64,000 nucleotides of DNA from Parasitella parasitica (GCA_025201805.1 MU619239.1:403000-466999); one strand, 5' to 3'. Shown: positions 1-14,059, numbered from the stretch's first letter. Program-made: numbers and translations. The notes: generated by a model not told the origin, from the sequence alone.

Positions 1-591
1 AAAGCTTTCGTAAATTTATAAATTTAAGCGTTGTATCCAAAATTTGTATATATTTTGAATCTTTCCAAGTGAGACAGCAATAAACCAAACCAACGCTTAT
101 TTTATACACTTTGTGTGCCCCTCGCTTCATGGGTTTTGGGACAGCGCATCACAATTGACGATTGATGTTGTATTTTGTGATCCAGGAGATATGATATTAA
201 TTGAACTATTTGAAACCCAATAACCTCGTTTTGAGCATTTTCATTGGTCGTTTAGAATTAATTGCTCAATTTTATTGGCTTAAAACCACATTTAAACCCA
301 ATAACCTGTAAACTAGAGGTTATGATTGGATTACATGACCCCACTTATGAGCAGTGAGCCTTCTTTTTCTTTTCTATACAAAAACGAAAGAAAAAAGCTC
401 AATGCGTTTCAAACTCCGGAATATCTGTATGTATGCTGTGCTGCCATGGTTTCTGTGTGATTTTGAGGAGGTTTGGGTTTATGATACCGCATACTTGTAT
501 TTTATTTAAGCTAAGCAAGATTCGGGAAACTTGTGAAATGCATTGCAAGGAAAAAGAATTAATAACTTATAGTGCTTGTGAGGTAGTTGCC
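1..591 (-). promoter_or_regulatory. Putative leftward promoter: five CCAAT motifs plus TATA box
   Basis: This stretch carries no convincing gene. Five CCAAT pentamers in either orientation lie within 115 bp: CCAAT at 217-221 and 298-302, ATTGG at 243-247, 274-278 and 325-329. On the minus strand they are followed about 110 bp further on by TATAAAA (100-106). This is the order expected of a promoter firing to the left, towards a gene outside the window. The 14-mer aaacccaataacct occurs twice (213-226, 294-307), and a 7-bp inverted repeat (ATAACCT/AGGTTAT) sits at 301-324. Bases 340-591 lie downstream of the TOP2 stop and hold nothing I recognise. Confidence 0.4.
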
Positions 592-3500
592 TTAATCTTC
601 TTCGATGAGATTAACGGTTGTATTTTCTTCTTTGATTTCGTCAGTCTTCTTTTTTACTACCCTCTTTCTCTTCTTGGTTCGTTTGGTGGCAAGAGGCTGG
701 GCTTGGCTTGCAAGTATTTCGTCCTCCTGCAACACGTTGTCCCATTCCTTCAAAAGAGCTTCAAGGTCACGACGCCAGAAAGTCTTGGGAGGCGTACCTT
801 GAACGTCTTGAAGCTGGCTGTGTTTAGCGTCCTTTGATTTGAGTGCTTCTGCAACCTTTTGAGCTGTAAAACCACGAACATTGATGGTGAACAGGTACTC
901 ATAGCCTGTGCCGTCTTGACTATCATTGTTGTCGTCGTCATCGTCTACAACTAAAGCATTCTTCTTCTTGCGAGGATATATCTGCTTCAACCCATGCTTC
1001 TTCATATCGGCAATGACATCCTGCTCCTTTCGATTGACATAAACCAGCTTCTTGTTGATGACAAGGTCGATGAACTTGGCCTTGTTTTCGAGACGATCAT
1101 ATTCATCCTGAAGGACTAGAATGAGGTGTTGCTGTCATCAGCAATGTTAGACATAGCTTTGCGAGAAATGCCTTGTCTTGTGCACCTACCTTTCTCTTTT
1201 CATAGTACTCGAGACGTATGGGGTAGAACTCCCTCAAGATTTCTTCGGCAGAATCATATTTTTTGAGCTTGCCCTCCCTATTGAAGCACACCATGTTGGT
1301 TGTATTAAGGTTGGAAGTAAGTTTGAGGATCTTGTGGATATCTCCAGTCTCTGCTTTCGCCAAGTTTTCTTCGTCCAATTCAAGTGTGAGCTCTACGGCC
1401 GAGTCAGTAGAGTTGTTGAAGTAATCCTTATAAAGAAAAAGAAAGAAAAAAAACATGAGTTACTGCGCGAATTTTCAAAATGGCATACCTACAGTGATTT
1501 GAAGAGGTGGTGGTCTCTTTGGATCTTTGGGATCACGGCAGCTGTCCAAGAAATCCTTGTAAGAATCCGTCCAGACGCGAAGAGGCAATTCAGTAATCTT
1601 GATGTGGCCCTCTTGACTCACTTCAGCGATACCTTTAGTGACGAATTTACCAGTTCCACTGACAACTTCGCCCTTGAAGCCTCTGAACCAAGGACGCATA
1701 GGAACAATCTCTTCATCATTCATGATGCGGATAAGATTTTCAATGATTTCCCTTGGATCGTAGTTTGGAACATTAGTACTCCAGCCCATACCGATGCCGT
1801 CTGCGCCATTTACAAGGATCATGGGTAGAACAGGGACAAACCACTCTGGCTCGATAGGCTTGTTTTCCTCAATCAAGTAGTTCAAGAGCTCATCGTCATC
1901 GGGATGGAACACCAAACGAGCAATCTTGTGAAGGCGAGTGAAGAGATAACGAGGACTGGCAGCAGATTTACCGCCTTCGTGGCGAGTACCAAACTGACCA
2001 GCAGGAACAAGCAGATTAATGTTGTTGCTACCAACAAAGTCTTGGGCCATGTTAATGACAGTTGCAGCGATGGTAGCTTCACCATGATGATACTGTGTAA
2101 GACCAGCAACGTAATTTGCAAACTGTGCCACCTTGACTTCAGAGTTCTTTCCGCGTTTGCAAGCACCAAAGAATACCTTTCGCTGACCTGGTTTAAAGCC
2201 GTCGACAATGCTAGGAATAGTACGGATATTGTTGGCCATACTGAACAATAGTAACTCACGATTCACGAAATCGTCAATTCGGATCTTGCTGACACTGTGG
2301 TCAATGAAAATACCAGGCTCATAGGTATCCAGCCATGCCTTGCGATCGTTCACTCTTTTTTTGTTGAAGGCCATGTCGACCAGTTCACGGGCTTCTGGAG
2401 TTGGTGTAGCAAATTCCTTTTTGTGAATTTCCAGTTGACTAAAGTATTTACGGGCGTCTGCTTTATCAGAGGTACCCAAACCCTTAAAGTACTTGGGTTC
2501 CCATTCACTGTTTCTGTTGTGCTCTTCCGCCCAAGTCTCGTATTCAGGGATTGTAAAGAAGGAGATTTCCTGCTTGGTTCTCTTGTGCTTACAGCGGATA
2601 ATAGGGGTGATGAATTCCAGCAAGAAGCCAGGAATATCCAGCAAGGAGGGGAACATACTGTCGATAAAGTTGATCAAAAGACCCTTGATGTGAGAACCGT
2701 CATGATCCTGATCGGTCATCAGCATCAACTTGCCGTATCTCAGCTCACTGACATCCGTGTACGTCTTGTTATGTTTCAAGCCAAGAATCGCTTTGATGTT
2801 GGTGATTTCAGCACTATTCATGATATCCGCAGCTGAGGAATCACGGACGTTTAGCACTTTACCACGCAGAGGGAAGACGCCGTACTTGTCGCGACCGACA
2901 ACGGAGAGACCGCTGAGGACAAGCGCTTTAGCAGAGTCACCTTCCGTCAAGATCAACGTACAAGACTTGTTATGGGGCCGAACACCAGCCAGATTAGCGT
3001 CTTCAAGCTTGGGGATGTTGAGGCGACGGGCCATAGTGCCTTTGTCAGCCTTCTCCATTTTTTCGTCCTCCTTGAACTTGACCCATCTTACAATGTTGTC
3101 AATGATACCAGAATTCTTGATGTTTTTGATGAATGCGTCAGTCATTTTGTACGTAGAGCCAAAGGCACTGGCACGCAATGTCATGTTCTCCTTGGTTTGA
3201 GAATCGAAAGCAGGGTTTTCAATCAGGCAGTTGATAAAGAGACACATGTGGTTTTTGATTTGGAAAGGTTTAATGTTCTTGCTATGTGCTTTTTTTTGTA
3301 CCTCGGGAAGCAGGTGTTTTACAATTTGATCGGCAATGTAGTTGACATGAGTGCCACCTTTGGCTGTGCAAATGCTGTTGACGAAACTGACTTGGTTGAA
3401 TTGGCCATCACTAACAGCAAAGTTTACAGTCCAGCGAGGGCAATCTTTGTTGTTGCCCACAATGATAGGGGCCGAGCCTTCTTTAGGACGGAATTCTATG

Positions 3501-4941
3501 GTGTGTGAATACAAATGGCAGTAATCTTGAAAGGTCTTGACCTCGATCTTTGTGCCATTTAGCGAGACATGGACGCCCTTACATATACCGGCTAAATCGT
3601 AAACACGCTTCTTGATGAGAGCCTCGAAATCTTCGTCCATTTCCGTCAAATTGAACTTTTCGAGGTCGGGTTTGAATGAAATGCGAGTATATTGTTCGCC
3701 TCTGCCGTTGGCAGTGATGTTGGGCTTACCAATAGTCGTCATGTTATTCTTGAAAACTTGCTTGTACTTGAGCTTTCGTTCTCTGTCGCCAGTTTCCACA
3801 GTGAATTCAGTGCTGAAAATATTGCAAAGCTTGGCACCGTAACCGTTGCGGCCACCAGTAACCTTCTTTTCATTGTCGTCGTAATTGGAAGATGTTAAGA
3901 GATGGCCGAAAATCAATTCAGGAACATAACAGTTTTCGTCTTTATGCATTGTGATGGGAATACCACAGCCGTTATTGCGAATTGAAATAAAGTTCTGGCT
4001 GCGGTCGATTACCACTTCTATAGCGTTCATGGATGGATCACGTATCTATAGCAAGCTGATAAGCGCTGTGGTCCTTAATACACACCAAATGTCTGGAGAC
4101 GGTTACCTTGTTATCGGCAGCATTGACTAAAATTTCGTCAATGATCTTGTAGAGGCCAGGGACGTAATTTATCTTTTTTTTAATAATTGTATTGTTCTCA
4201 GAGTTGAAAATGTACATTTCTTGCTCTTCAGATTCAATAGAGCCAACGTAGGTGTCTGGACGAAGCAAAATATGCTCCAACTGTGTCTTTTTCTGGTAAA
4301 TCTCTTCGATCGTCTTGTTGTTGGGTGTGCTTTCGTTAAAATCCGCAGCATTCGATGCCTCTGTCATTTCGGTATCCTGCGAAACGAAATCATCTAGTGC
4401 AGGTGTGGAAGTCTTTGCTTTTTTCAATGTCTTTGGAGTAGTGGCTTTCTTTTTAACAGCTTTAGGCTTTGGCGTAGATGGCGATTCAGGTGAACTGTCT
4501 GCAGCATCGTCATCTTTGGCGGTAGAGACTGTAGTCTTTTTAGGTTTGGCTGCTTTGGCTTCTTTGGCTGCTTTGGCTGTAGTGGGCTTTGGAGAACCGG
4601 TTTTCTTTGCGGATCCCATGTTAAAAATGGGTGCAAGAGGAAGGCTGTTGGCATCAGCAGTTGCTGTCTTCTTGGGCGTTCTCTTGATGGGTGTTTTCTT
4701 GACGCTAATAGGCTCCTTGGCTTTACCCTTGGAAACACCAGCTGCTGCTTTACGTCTCTACATTATACAAGATGAATAATCACAGGGATCAAAGTGGCAA
4801 GATGCTTACCTTTGATGCAGGTGCTCCGTACTCGTCGTCTGACTCGTCATCTAGCTCAAAGACATTGTCATCATTGTTGAAATCATCGTCTTTATCCGAA
4901 TCAATCTCGTAGATTTCAGGATCGTCTTCAAAATCGCTCAT
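592..4941 (-). CDS. TOP2: DNA topoisomerase II
   Basis: Type IIA topoisomerase, which passes one DNA duplex through another in an ATP-dependent way; needed for replication, condensation and chromosome segregation in the nucleus. Five exons are inferred: 4941-4810, 4757-4107, 4045-1493, 1426-1190 and 1107-592, giving about 1362 residues. Visible landmarks are the GHKL ATPase segment (RPDTYVGS, then DEILVNAADNK split by an intron, NGYGAKLCN), the TOPRIM acidic sites (EGDSAKAL and DQDHDGSH), PLRGKVLNVRD, and the DNA-cleaving tyrosine in ASPRYLFTRL (about residue 961). The conserved core begins only near residue 190, after an acidic start (MSDFEDDPE) and a Lys/Ala/Pro-rich stretch. The C-terminus stops soon after the core. 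The start is the only in-frame ATG that leads exon 1. An ACGCGT box lies 58 bp upstream. Confidence 0.95.
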
Positions 4942-4998
4942 ACTCTGATAGTGAAATCGGAAAAAGTAAAGAGATGTTCAAGATTTACGCGCAAAAGC

Positions 4999-5004
4999 AC
5001 GCGT
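4999..5004. promoter_or_regulatory. MCB-like element (ACGCGT) upstream of TOP2
   Basis: A perfect MluI cell-cycle box lies 58 bp upstream of the TOP2 ATG, next to a second GCGC core (ttacgcgcaaa, 4985-4995). In yeasts MCB boxes bind MBF and drive G1/S transcription. Function here is inferred. Confidence 0.4.
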
Positions 5005-5115
5005 CAAAGGGGATCAATCCGCTCAGGAGTCACATTATGCTATTATGGTACCGTACATCCACCGTTTATTGGGAGTGTTTGAAATAACTACTGTAGGACT
5101 TGGGCATCAGTGTCT

Positions 5116-5283
5116 TTAGCTACTAAATTCTCCCGTCGTAGCCATGGCAATAACTAGGCCAGCACCTGTTATGAGAAGCACAAAGATCCATATGAAGGCG
5201 GTTCCTCTAGTACAGCAATCATCGCCAGCTCTAAATGATCTCGGTGCTGATGCAGCAGATGTCGATGTAATGGATGAGGGCAT
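5116..5283 (-). CDS. Small CC-motif single-pass membrane protein A (55 aa)
   Basis: An intronless 55-codon frame from ATG at 5283 to TAA at 5116. It has a Ser/Thr/Ala-rich head (MPSSITSTSAASAP), a short polar segment ending AGDDCCTRG, one strong hydrophobic helix (about residues 29-48) and a short tail TTGEFSS. The neighbouring frame at 5780-5935 has the same architecture and the same CCT[RK] motif just before the membrane, so the two are probably paralogues. The Cys pair next to the membrane suggests palmitoylation or metal/redox chemistry, but this is inference. I do not recognise a named family; the layout resembles tail-anchored cysteine-rich micro-proteins. Confidence 0.55.
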   Translation of the reverse strand: MPSSITSTSAASAPRSFRAGDDCCTRGTAFIWIFVLLITGAGLVIAMATTGEFSS

Positions 5284-5779
5284 TTAATATTTAGAAAAAT
5301 CTTTGTGTTTTTTGTTAAAAAAAAAAAAGTGTAGACATCAGCCCAATATATAGATATTGGTTACAATGAGTCCCCAGTTGAAGTATTCGAGAAGAATTGT
5401 TCTGCTTGGCAACTTTTATTTCATTGTCGTGTAAAGTATAGTTGTCAACACCTCTTTTTTTTTTCTTTTTTTTTTTGCGGGATTTCATTGCTACAGCTAA
5501 ATTTTATTCAGGATCTCATTTCATATATGTATGTTTGAGGAAAACTACTTGAGATTTTCAACATTAATTCAAGATGATTAGGTTCGGTTGTCTGATGCAA
5601 TTCCGTAGATTGTAATTCAAACAGATAACTTGATGGATTAATGGTTTTTTGGTCAAACTAATAAGGTAAAATAATGCCATGTTTATTCATTTAGAAATAA
5701 TTATTGATTCGTATATTTTGGCGATTTGGAATCAAGTAATAGAGTCTTTTGAAAGCTACTTCTAGCAATCACGGTAGCT
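5284..5779. other. Intergenic spacer between the two micro-protein genes
   Basis: A+T-rich, with T tracts near 5455-5478. These lie upstream of gene A and downstream of gene B on the minus strand. No further coding frame is supported. Confidence 0.5.
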
Positions 5780-5935
5780 CTAGTCTCGATCGTTGATTAT
5801 GCCCGAGTAGGAAAGGATCAAAAAAAGACCACCTCCAAGCAATATGATAACAAGAAGTATTGCAGCAACGCCTTTTTTAGTACAGCATCCTTCCTCCTTT
5901 GCTGCTGACGAGTTTACTGATGGTGTTGTTGACAT
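5780..5935 (-). CDS. Small CC-motif single-pass membrane protein B (51 aa)
   Basis: An intronless 51-codon frame, ATG at 5935 and TAG at 5780. The N-terminus (MSTTPSVNSSAAKEE) is Ser/Thr/Ala-rich as in protein A. It is followed by EGCCTKKG and a hydrophobic helix of about 20 residues, then a short tail SGIINDRD. Protein A aligns over the CCT[RK] motif and membrane helix without gaps, although the nucleotide sequences have diverged, which argues that purifying selection has kept both frames. The role is unknown; a membrane-anchored adaptor or stress micro-protein is possible. Frames this short can arise by chance, so the paralogy is the main evidence that it is real. Confidence 0.55.
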   Translation of the reverse strand: MSTTPSVNSSAAKEEGCCTKKGVAAILLVIILLGGGLFLILSYSGIINDRD

Positions 5936-7320
5936 TTTGCTCTTCAGGATTTTTGCGACTTACTTTTTTTTTTTAGCTAAAACATCTATCCATTATATAA
6001 ATATTATCATTACAATGAGACCATATTTTAGCCAATCTGTGTAAAAGGATCTGTGTGATTAGCAACATTTTATTTGTTGATTTTTTTGCATGAATTAGTT
6101 GTCAACAAGTTTTATTTATTCATGGCAGACGACTTATTTCTACACCAACAAAAGACGTGTAATTAATGTTGCAGGACAAGAAGATTTCATGATTTCGCGA
6201 TGTACGCTATTAACGATTGTTCCTGAAACCCACTGTCATATTATTTCAAGTTCGATCTGCGTATATGTATGTAGGGTAAATGATTTAATATGCATGAAAA
6301 TATCACATATTGTATGTATATTTATATCGTATCATACAACACTCTTATTTCAACCAAAAAAAGAACTACTCTTGCATATAACTTTTGATACATGTGTCGC
6401 CCAATGGAAACAAAGTATATAATGGATAGCCCTGAACGTGGCGGTATCAGACAAGCATAAATCATGGCTTGGTTTGTTTTTGAGCAAAGGTACAAGCATT
6501 TTATGTGCATTTTTTTGTATAAAAGTTGGTGTTTTCAAGAGCCAAATGTTCATGTATATGCTTGCAATGGGAACTAGAAGGTATTTATTAGATGAAATTG
6601 GTTTCAGGGTATAATGGCACATTAGTTTGACTTGAACAATGGGCGATGTCTATAGCAAAATTATAGTCATATACGATACGGTGATAGCGAAGCGAAAGAA
6701 TTACAGAGATACCACATCAATACAAGTATAGCTATTTGTCAAGGAGATCCCCGTCATCGGTTCATTTTCCATTATCTACACTATGCTAATGTGTTTTGAG
6801 TACCGCATATCCTATATACATGCCAAATCCTGTTTGTAATAGGTTTGCATGAAGTTTAGCAATACCGGGTATACTTCTAGAATTACTAGATAATATGATA
6901 GAACGCGCTTCGTTATAAACAGTGGTGCACACTTTATTTTGGGCCGTTTTCATGTATATTTCAGGTTTAAATTATTGTTAATATACAATGCATCACAAGC
7001 AAAAGCAGTGAACCGGGTATTGTTTCTTGGCCATGTATTTCATTCCATCTAGATGGTAATGGAATGCTTAGCGAGATTTTCATGTAAATGAAATCTAGCC
7101 AATTGATATTTAGCCAAAAGTATTAAATTCTAGGGTCATTCATTTCTGAATTTCAGGTATGTAAAAAAATATTAGTATACCTGGATTTACGCAGCTCAGA
7201 TTACATATAGAGGAAAAAAGAATAACGTCAATTTTTGATAGTAGTTTATAAAATAAGTTACAGAGCGTTTAAAGATATATATAAATATATAGGAGAAAGA
7301 AAAGAAAAAGGGTATCATGG
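5936..7320. other. Gene-poor A+T-rich region
   Basis: Short frames only, without recognisable domains or codon structure. Nothing supportable seen. Confidence 0.5.
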
Positions 7321-7689
7321 TTAATATTTTGTGGGAATTGGTCTTGCTAATGATGATGTAGATACAGAGGTAGATCTGTCTCGTTTCCTTGACAGTGCAC
7401 TGAGAAAATGCTTAAACCTCGACGCAGTGTGATCTTTTGTATTTGTGCAATACTCTTGCTGAGGCGAGGTTGAGGCTATTATGATTTTAGTATTACTGCT
7501 AATATTCTTTTCTGGAATTGCAATGGGTTGCGTTGTGGTTGAGCCCAAGGCGGGATCTGACAATGTTAAAGAAGCTGTGGAATACACAGAAGACGATGAT
7601 TGTGAATGTGGAGTGGTTGATAATTCTTGAATCATGGATTGCGATAGATCAATGTCAAATCTCTCTGTGAATTTTGAAGCAGAAGACAT
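7321..7689 (-). CDS. Hypothetical Ser/Thr-rich small protein (122 aa)
   Basis: A single-exon frame with ATG at 7689. The product is rich in Ser and Thr. Its N-terminal half (FDIDLSQSMIQELSTTP) may form a short helix, and a basic patch (ASRFKHFLSALSRKRDR) lies near residues 90-107. No transmembrane segment or known domain is visible. The composition resembles small disordered regulators or fungal orphans. An interrupted T tract (A on the coding strand) lies at 7767-7801, about 80 bp upstream of the start, where many genes of this window carry homopolymers. Believable because of the continuous frame and unbiased codons in A+T-rich surroundings, but no homologue can be named. Confidence 0.45.
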   Translation of the reverse strand: MSSASKFTERFDIDLSQSMIQELSTTPHSQSSSSVYSTASLTLSDPALGSTTTQPIAIPEKNISSNTKIIIASTSPQQEYCTNTKDHTASRFKHFLSALSRKRDRSTSVSTSSLARPIPTKY

Positions 7690-7766
7690 GGTTATATACT
7701 GATAAAGATAATTGAAAGGAGTGAGGCAAGAATGTAATGTTGCTTATATTTATATGCCCTTCAGGA

Positions 7767-7803
<37 letters not shown>

Positions 7804-9355
7804 TTTGACTCGTAACCAATACAAAAGCATAATTTGAACCCTCTTTTTGACAATGCATCATCTCCGCCTATTCTTTTTCTCTACTAATTCGTAGCTTATT
7901 TTTATGTTTGTCCAAACCAACAAATGTACTTGGTGAATTCCAATACGTTGTTCTACAATTCATATTGAAATGCAAAAGCTATCCGGCAAAGCAATCAAAC
8001 ATGTGCTATTTGGATATTCGGATGAATCCAGACCATTTTTTGCTTGCAAGACCCTAATTTAGGCAATTTTCCATCTGACATCATGGCTCATAAACAAGCT
8101 TTTGTATTTAACCTCTTGGATTTATTTTAATAATATGATATATAGGAGCTCATTACAAATATGCAGGCCTATTTCTTGAACATTCTTGGGTACTAGCGAC
8201 GCATGCCATAACTCAAAAACTGAAAGAATTCTTATGTCTACGCTGAAACTATTTTTAAACAACCTCACTTGATTTGGCATCAGTGCGCTGGTTCTGCTTT
8301 TGGGAATATAAAAGTAATCATGATTTTCGACTAGCCAATTAAAAATTCTCAATCTGCCTAATGTTTAGCCGGGCAATCAGCATCGAGATCAACCATAGTG
8401 CCTTGAAGCAAGTTTTTGGTATTGGTTCTCCCGTTCTCTCAAAATTTACCAAATATTGGATAGTAAAGACGGGACAGACATGATGTAATTTTGAAATCGT
8501 TCATACCACGGAATCACTATAGTAGTAATCTAATATCTTCTTTCCTTCCCCAAATTCATCTTAAAGATTTTGATTGACATAGTGTGCCTGGCCCTGCCAA
8601 AAGTTTGAGAGAGCTGGGAGCATTTATTATCCTTTGCGTAATGTGTGAGAAGAAAAAGGTCAACAGCGTAGTATTCGTGTAATGATTATACTACTCCTCT
8701 ATTTCCTTTATAGCCCAACGGCCGTATCATGACCTTTGACATCGGAACGATAATAATGCATGAATACTTGTCGTTCTTTATTTCCATTTCTCTTGTACAT
8801 AACGTTAAGCATTTTACTATATTTCGTCTCATTTATGTTTTTACAATGAATAAGCGTATTTTTTTTTTAAAAAGATTACCCTATTCTTTCAGATAGTAAA
8901 AGCTTTACAAAGAAGAGGCATTTAAGCAGAGAGAGCGACATTATATTACTCAAACTTTACTAACGGATTACCACCTATCATCAGATTCAAAACCTCGGTA
9001 ATGCAGTATCGCCAATGGAAATCCCAATTTTGGTTGCCTGCGCAGAAAGCTTTGTTTTGACAACGATGCCACTTTTAGATTAAAGACGTGGCAAAAAGCT
9101 CATCAAGTATCAAAGGGGAGGGGGGTAGAAAACTGTAAGCACTGAGGCCGATGCCTTGTCTCTTGATTGAGTTACTGCTTATAAAAAGGCCAAGATTATT
9201 TTATAAAAATGTCTACAATATATTTATTTTTAATAAGAAATCATCCTATAAATAATCTACAAATAGTGAGGGTGGAGGAGGGTGGGAAAAGTTTACATGT
9301 AATGTTGGTTTTTAAGGTAAAAAAGGGATATTTAAATCAATTAGCTAAAGATGAT
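7690..9355. other. Gene-poor region with T tract
   Basis: Contains the interrupted T tract at 7767-7801 and A+T-rich DNA. A 76-codon minus frame at 8122-8352 looks protein-like but has no recognisable domain or upstream exon, so it is not called. Confidence 0.4.
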
Positions 9356-11513
<2,158 letters not shown>

Positions 11514-13096
11514 TTGTTAGATGATTGGAGAAGAAAAAAAAGGTGGAGAGATGGAAAAGAAAGACGATGAAAGGCAGAAATCTGAAGGGTCTCTTTATAT
11601 GCCAGGTACCTTACGAAAAATATATTTGCCGGGGTTGACTCTAAAACGAGTTTAATTCGTCCCGATTCTTCGATTTTTGAAAATGAGCTGCCCAAAGGTA
11701 AGGCGGGGATCTGAATAACAGCCAATCTTGTCCTATAGCCTTGTGCTAGAATATGCTAGCAAACTGTTAAGATTTTGGTGCAATTGCCTTTTTTGAACAT
11801 ATTTAAATGGTGCACAGGTGCTGTCCACATTCATCTCATTTGGGATAAATAATCGTTTTTTGACTCATCAATGCAATGAGTGTGATTTTTCTGTTTTTCT
11901 ATTTTTCTTCTTTTCTTTCAACATGGGATATACAAACATCCATCGGGATTTTATGGCCAGCAGAAATCCGCAGTTTACAACTACGGATAAATGCTTTACA
12001 TATATCATAACAGTTCTTGCTGTTCGTATTTATCGAATATCATACACATAGAGCAAAAGTGGAAACATTTACATAGTTACACGGTTTCTACCAAGACATT
12101 TATATGCCTGGGCTGCTTTTAAGGTTGGGATAAGGTACTACGTAGACCGTTAAATAAGATAGCTGTTATAAAGTAAAGATTCAAATTGAAGTCCACATTG
12201 CTGAACGCTGTATTTTATGAAAAGAAACGACCAAAAAAGAACAGTGTTGTTAAAAAGTCCCTAATTGAGAGATTAGAGGTGTTTAATCTCTAATAAATAT
12301 TAACAGTATAAATTTGTTTAATTTCACGTTTGATGGTATGCGTTACAAACAAATCATTTAGTTGAGAATCTAGAGTGATTCGCGCTGGAAAGAGATCCTG
12401 TTTTCGACTAGAATTTTCTTTTCGTATTAACGAATTGCCTACAATAGTAACTATAAATCAAAATTGAGATAAAATGGAATACTTTATTTCACAAAGCCTC
12501 AACTGCTTCGCGGTTCTTTCTGGTCTTTTTGCTCAATTCAGATATCACATTTTGTTTGGTATCAACTATCTACGTAATTCCTTTGAGTTTATTAAACAAA
12601 GTAATTTTGAACACCCCTTAGTTTCTTGCAACATTAGCCACAAAGAAATGCAGAGAGCTTTCGTTACAACATGAATTCTGTCATCCTTCAAGTGTCAAAC
12701 AAAGACACTTTTTCTTGAGTCTGTTGCGAAAGAAGCTTTGAATGCAAATTCGCAACAGTTGTTGTCATTGTTGTAAGCTTATGATAAAGTCTCACGCAAA
12801 CATCCTAGGTGACGTAACGTTGAGTGATTAGTGAAATGCAAGGGTAGAAAAGGCAATGCAACTCATGAAGAAGGTCAGTGTATGCATGAGTTATCTCATA
12901 TCAAATGGTGTTAAAATTTCAAAGATATGTATTGCTGCATTTGTTTATCTTTCTAAACGGGTTTTTCTTTGTGAGCAAACATACCTACGCACACAGGTAC
13001 TGGTAACTTTGTAATATCTAAGGCCATGTTGAAGGATTTTGGGAGGCATTAGAGTAAGTGTTGGCCATGAGCGGTCTCCGTAGACTTGGAAAGATG

Positions 13097-13123
13097 TCAT
13101 TTAGCTACGATACAGCTAAATGA
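13097..13123. repeat. Perfect 10-bp inverted repeat (hairpin)
   Basis: tcatttagct and agctaaatga flank the 7-nt loop acgatac. It is an isolated palindrome with no T run after it; the role is unknown. Confidence 0.6.
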
Positions 13124-14059
13124 TCGATACCGTTTTGCCTTGATTACATTCTTGGCAGAACATTAATGAAGAAAGACAGCATAAATCGTATTGTGATCTG
13201 TGCCACAAAAATGACGACCCTTGGGATTAATTTCCTAGTGATCCCAATGCCCTCTCCAATTTCGCAAACACAACTAACTGAAGCCCCATTGTACTCTTGA
13301 TAAGACGGTTTTCACATGCCACAACTAGGAGCTACGCTAGCTGTCGTCTCGTTATCGCAAGGACGTCTCAATATTGCACGATTCATTTTGGTATCAATGC
13401 AATCTCTAACACCAGCCAAGTTCCTTCCAGGCAAAGTGAGCGCATGTCTTCATCAAATAGCTGGAAAGTGCACATCTTCATTTATGGTTAAATAAAGTAT
13501 AAAGCAATCCTTTATAAAGCTTCATTTCCTGTCTGTAAATTTAAAAACGGCTATTGTATGACTAGAACGAATTTCGACTAATGTAAAACCAAAGACAAGC
13601 TATTTATGAAATACCAGGAACCACTGTCAGAAAATGGAGAGATTGATGTTTCTTTCCCTCTGCTCTTTTGAGACAACGAATCGTAGGAGACTGTAATAGG
13701 CACCAAATGAGATGTTCTAATCTGAAATCTCACTGTGAACAGCCCAGTAAAAAAAATTTTCTTGTATCAGAAAGAACAGATGTATACAGCATTTGGCAGT
13801 AGTGTACTGGGTAAAAAAACTCTTCTTCTCTTTGCAAATTCTGTAAGCGTTATTCATATACACTAGAGTAACCCGCACCCATGGCTTGCCCATGAAAAGA
13901 GAAAAAAAAGGGGTAATTGAAAGGATGCTCTCCATGTAGCGGTATTTAGCTGGTTGTTCAAATAACTGGGGTTGATTTGCTTCGAAAAATAATAATAAAA
14001 AAATAACAATAAATAGTGATAGGATGGAAATAATAATATAAATTCATTCTTCAGAATTT

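Noticed and set aside
433-837. 134-codon plus-strand frame near the left edge
   Set aside because: Half of it is antisense to the last TOP2 exon and it shows no protein-like pattern.
1178-3898. Several plus-strand frames of 115-216 codons opposite TOP2
   Set aside because: Shadows of the TOP2 coding exons; no domain and composition dictated by the other strand.
8122-8352. 76-codon minus-strand frame with fairly ordinary amino-acid composition
   Set aside because: No domain, no partner exon, and flanks are A+T-rich. It could be a relic, but cannot be supported.
11620-11720. Possible heat-shock elements upstream of SSC1
   Set aside because: TTC and GAA blocks occur but not in the alternating 5-bp spacing of a real element.
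12474-12674. 66-codon plus-strand frame
   Set aside because: A+T-driven composition and no recognisable motif; length within chance expectation.
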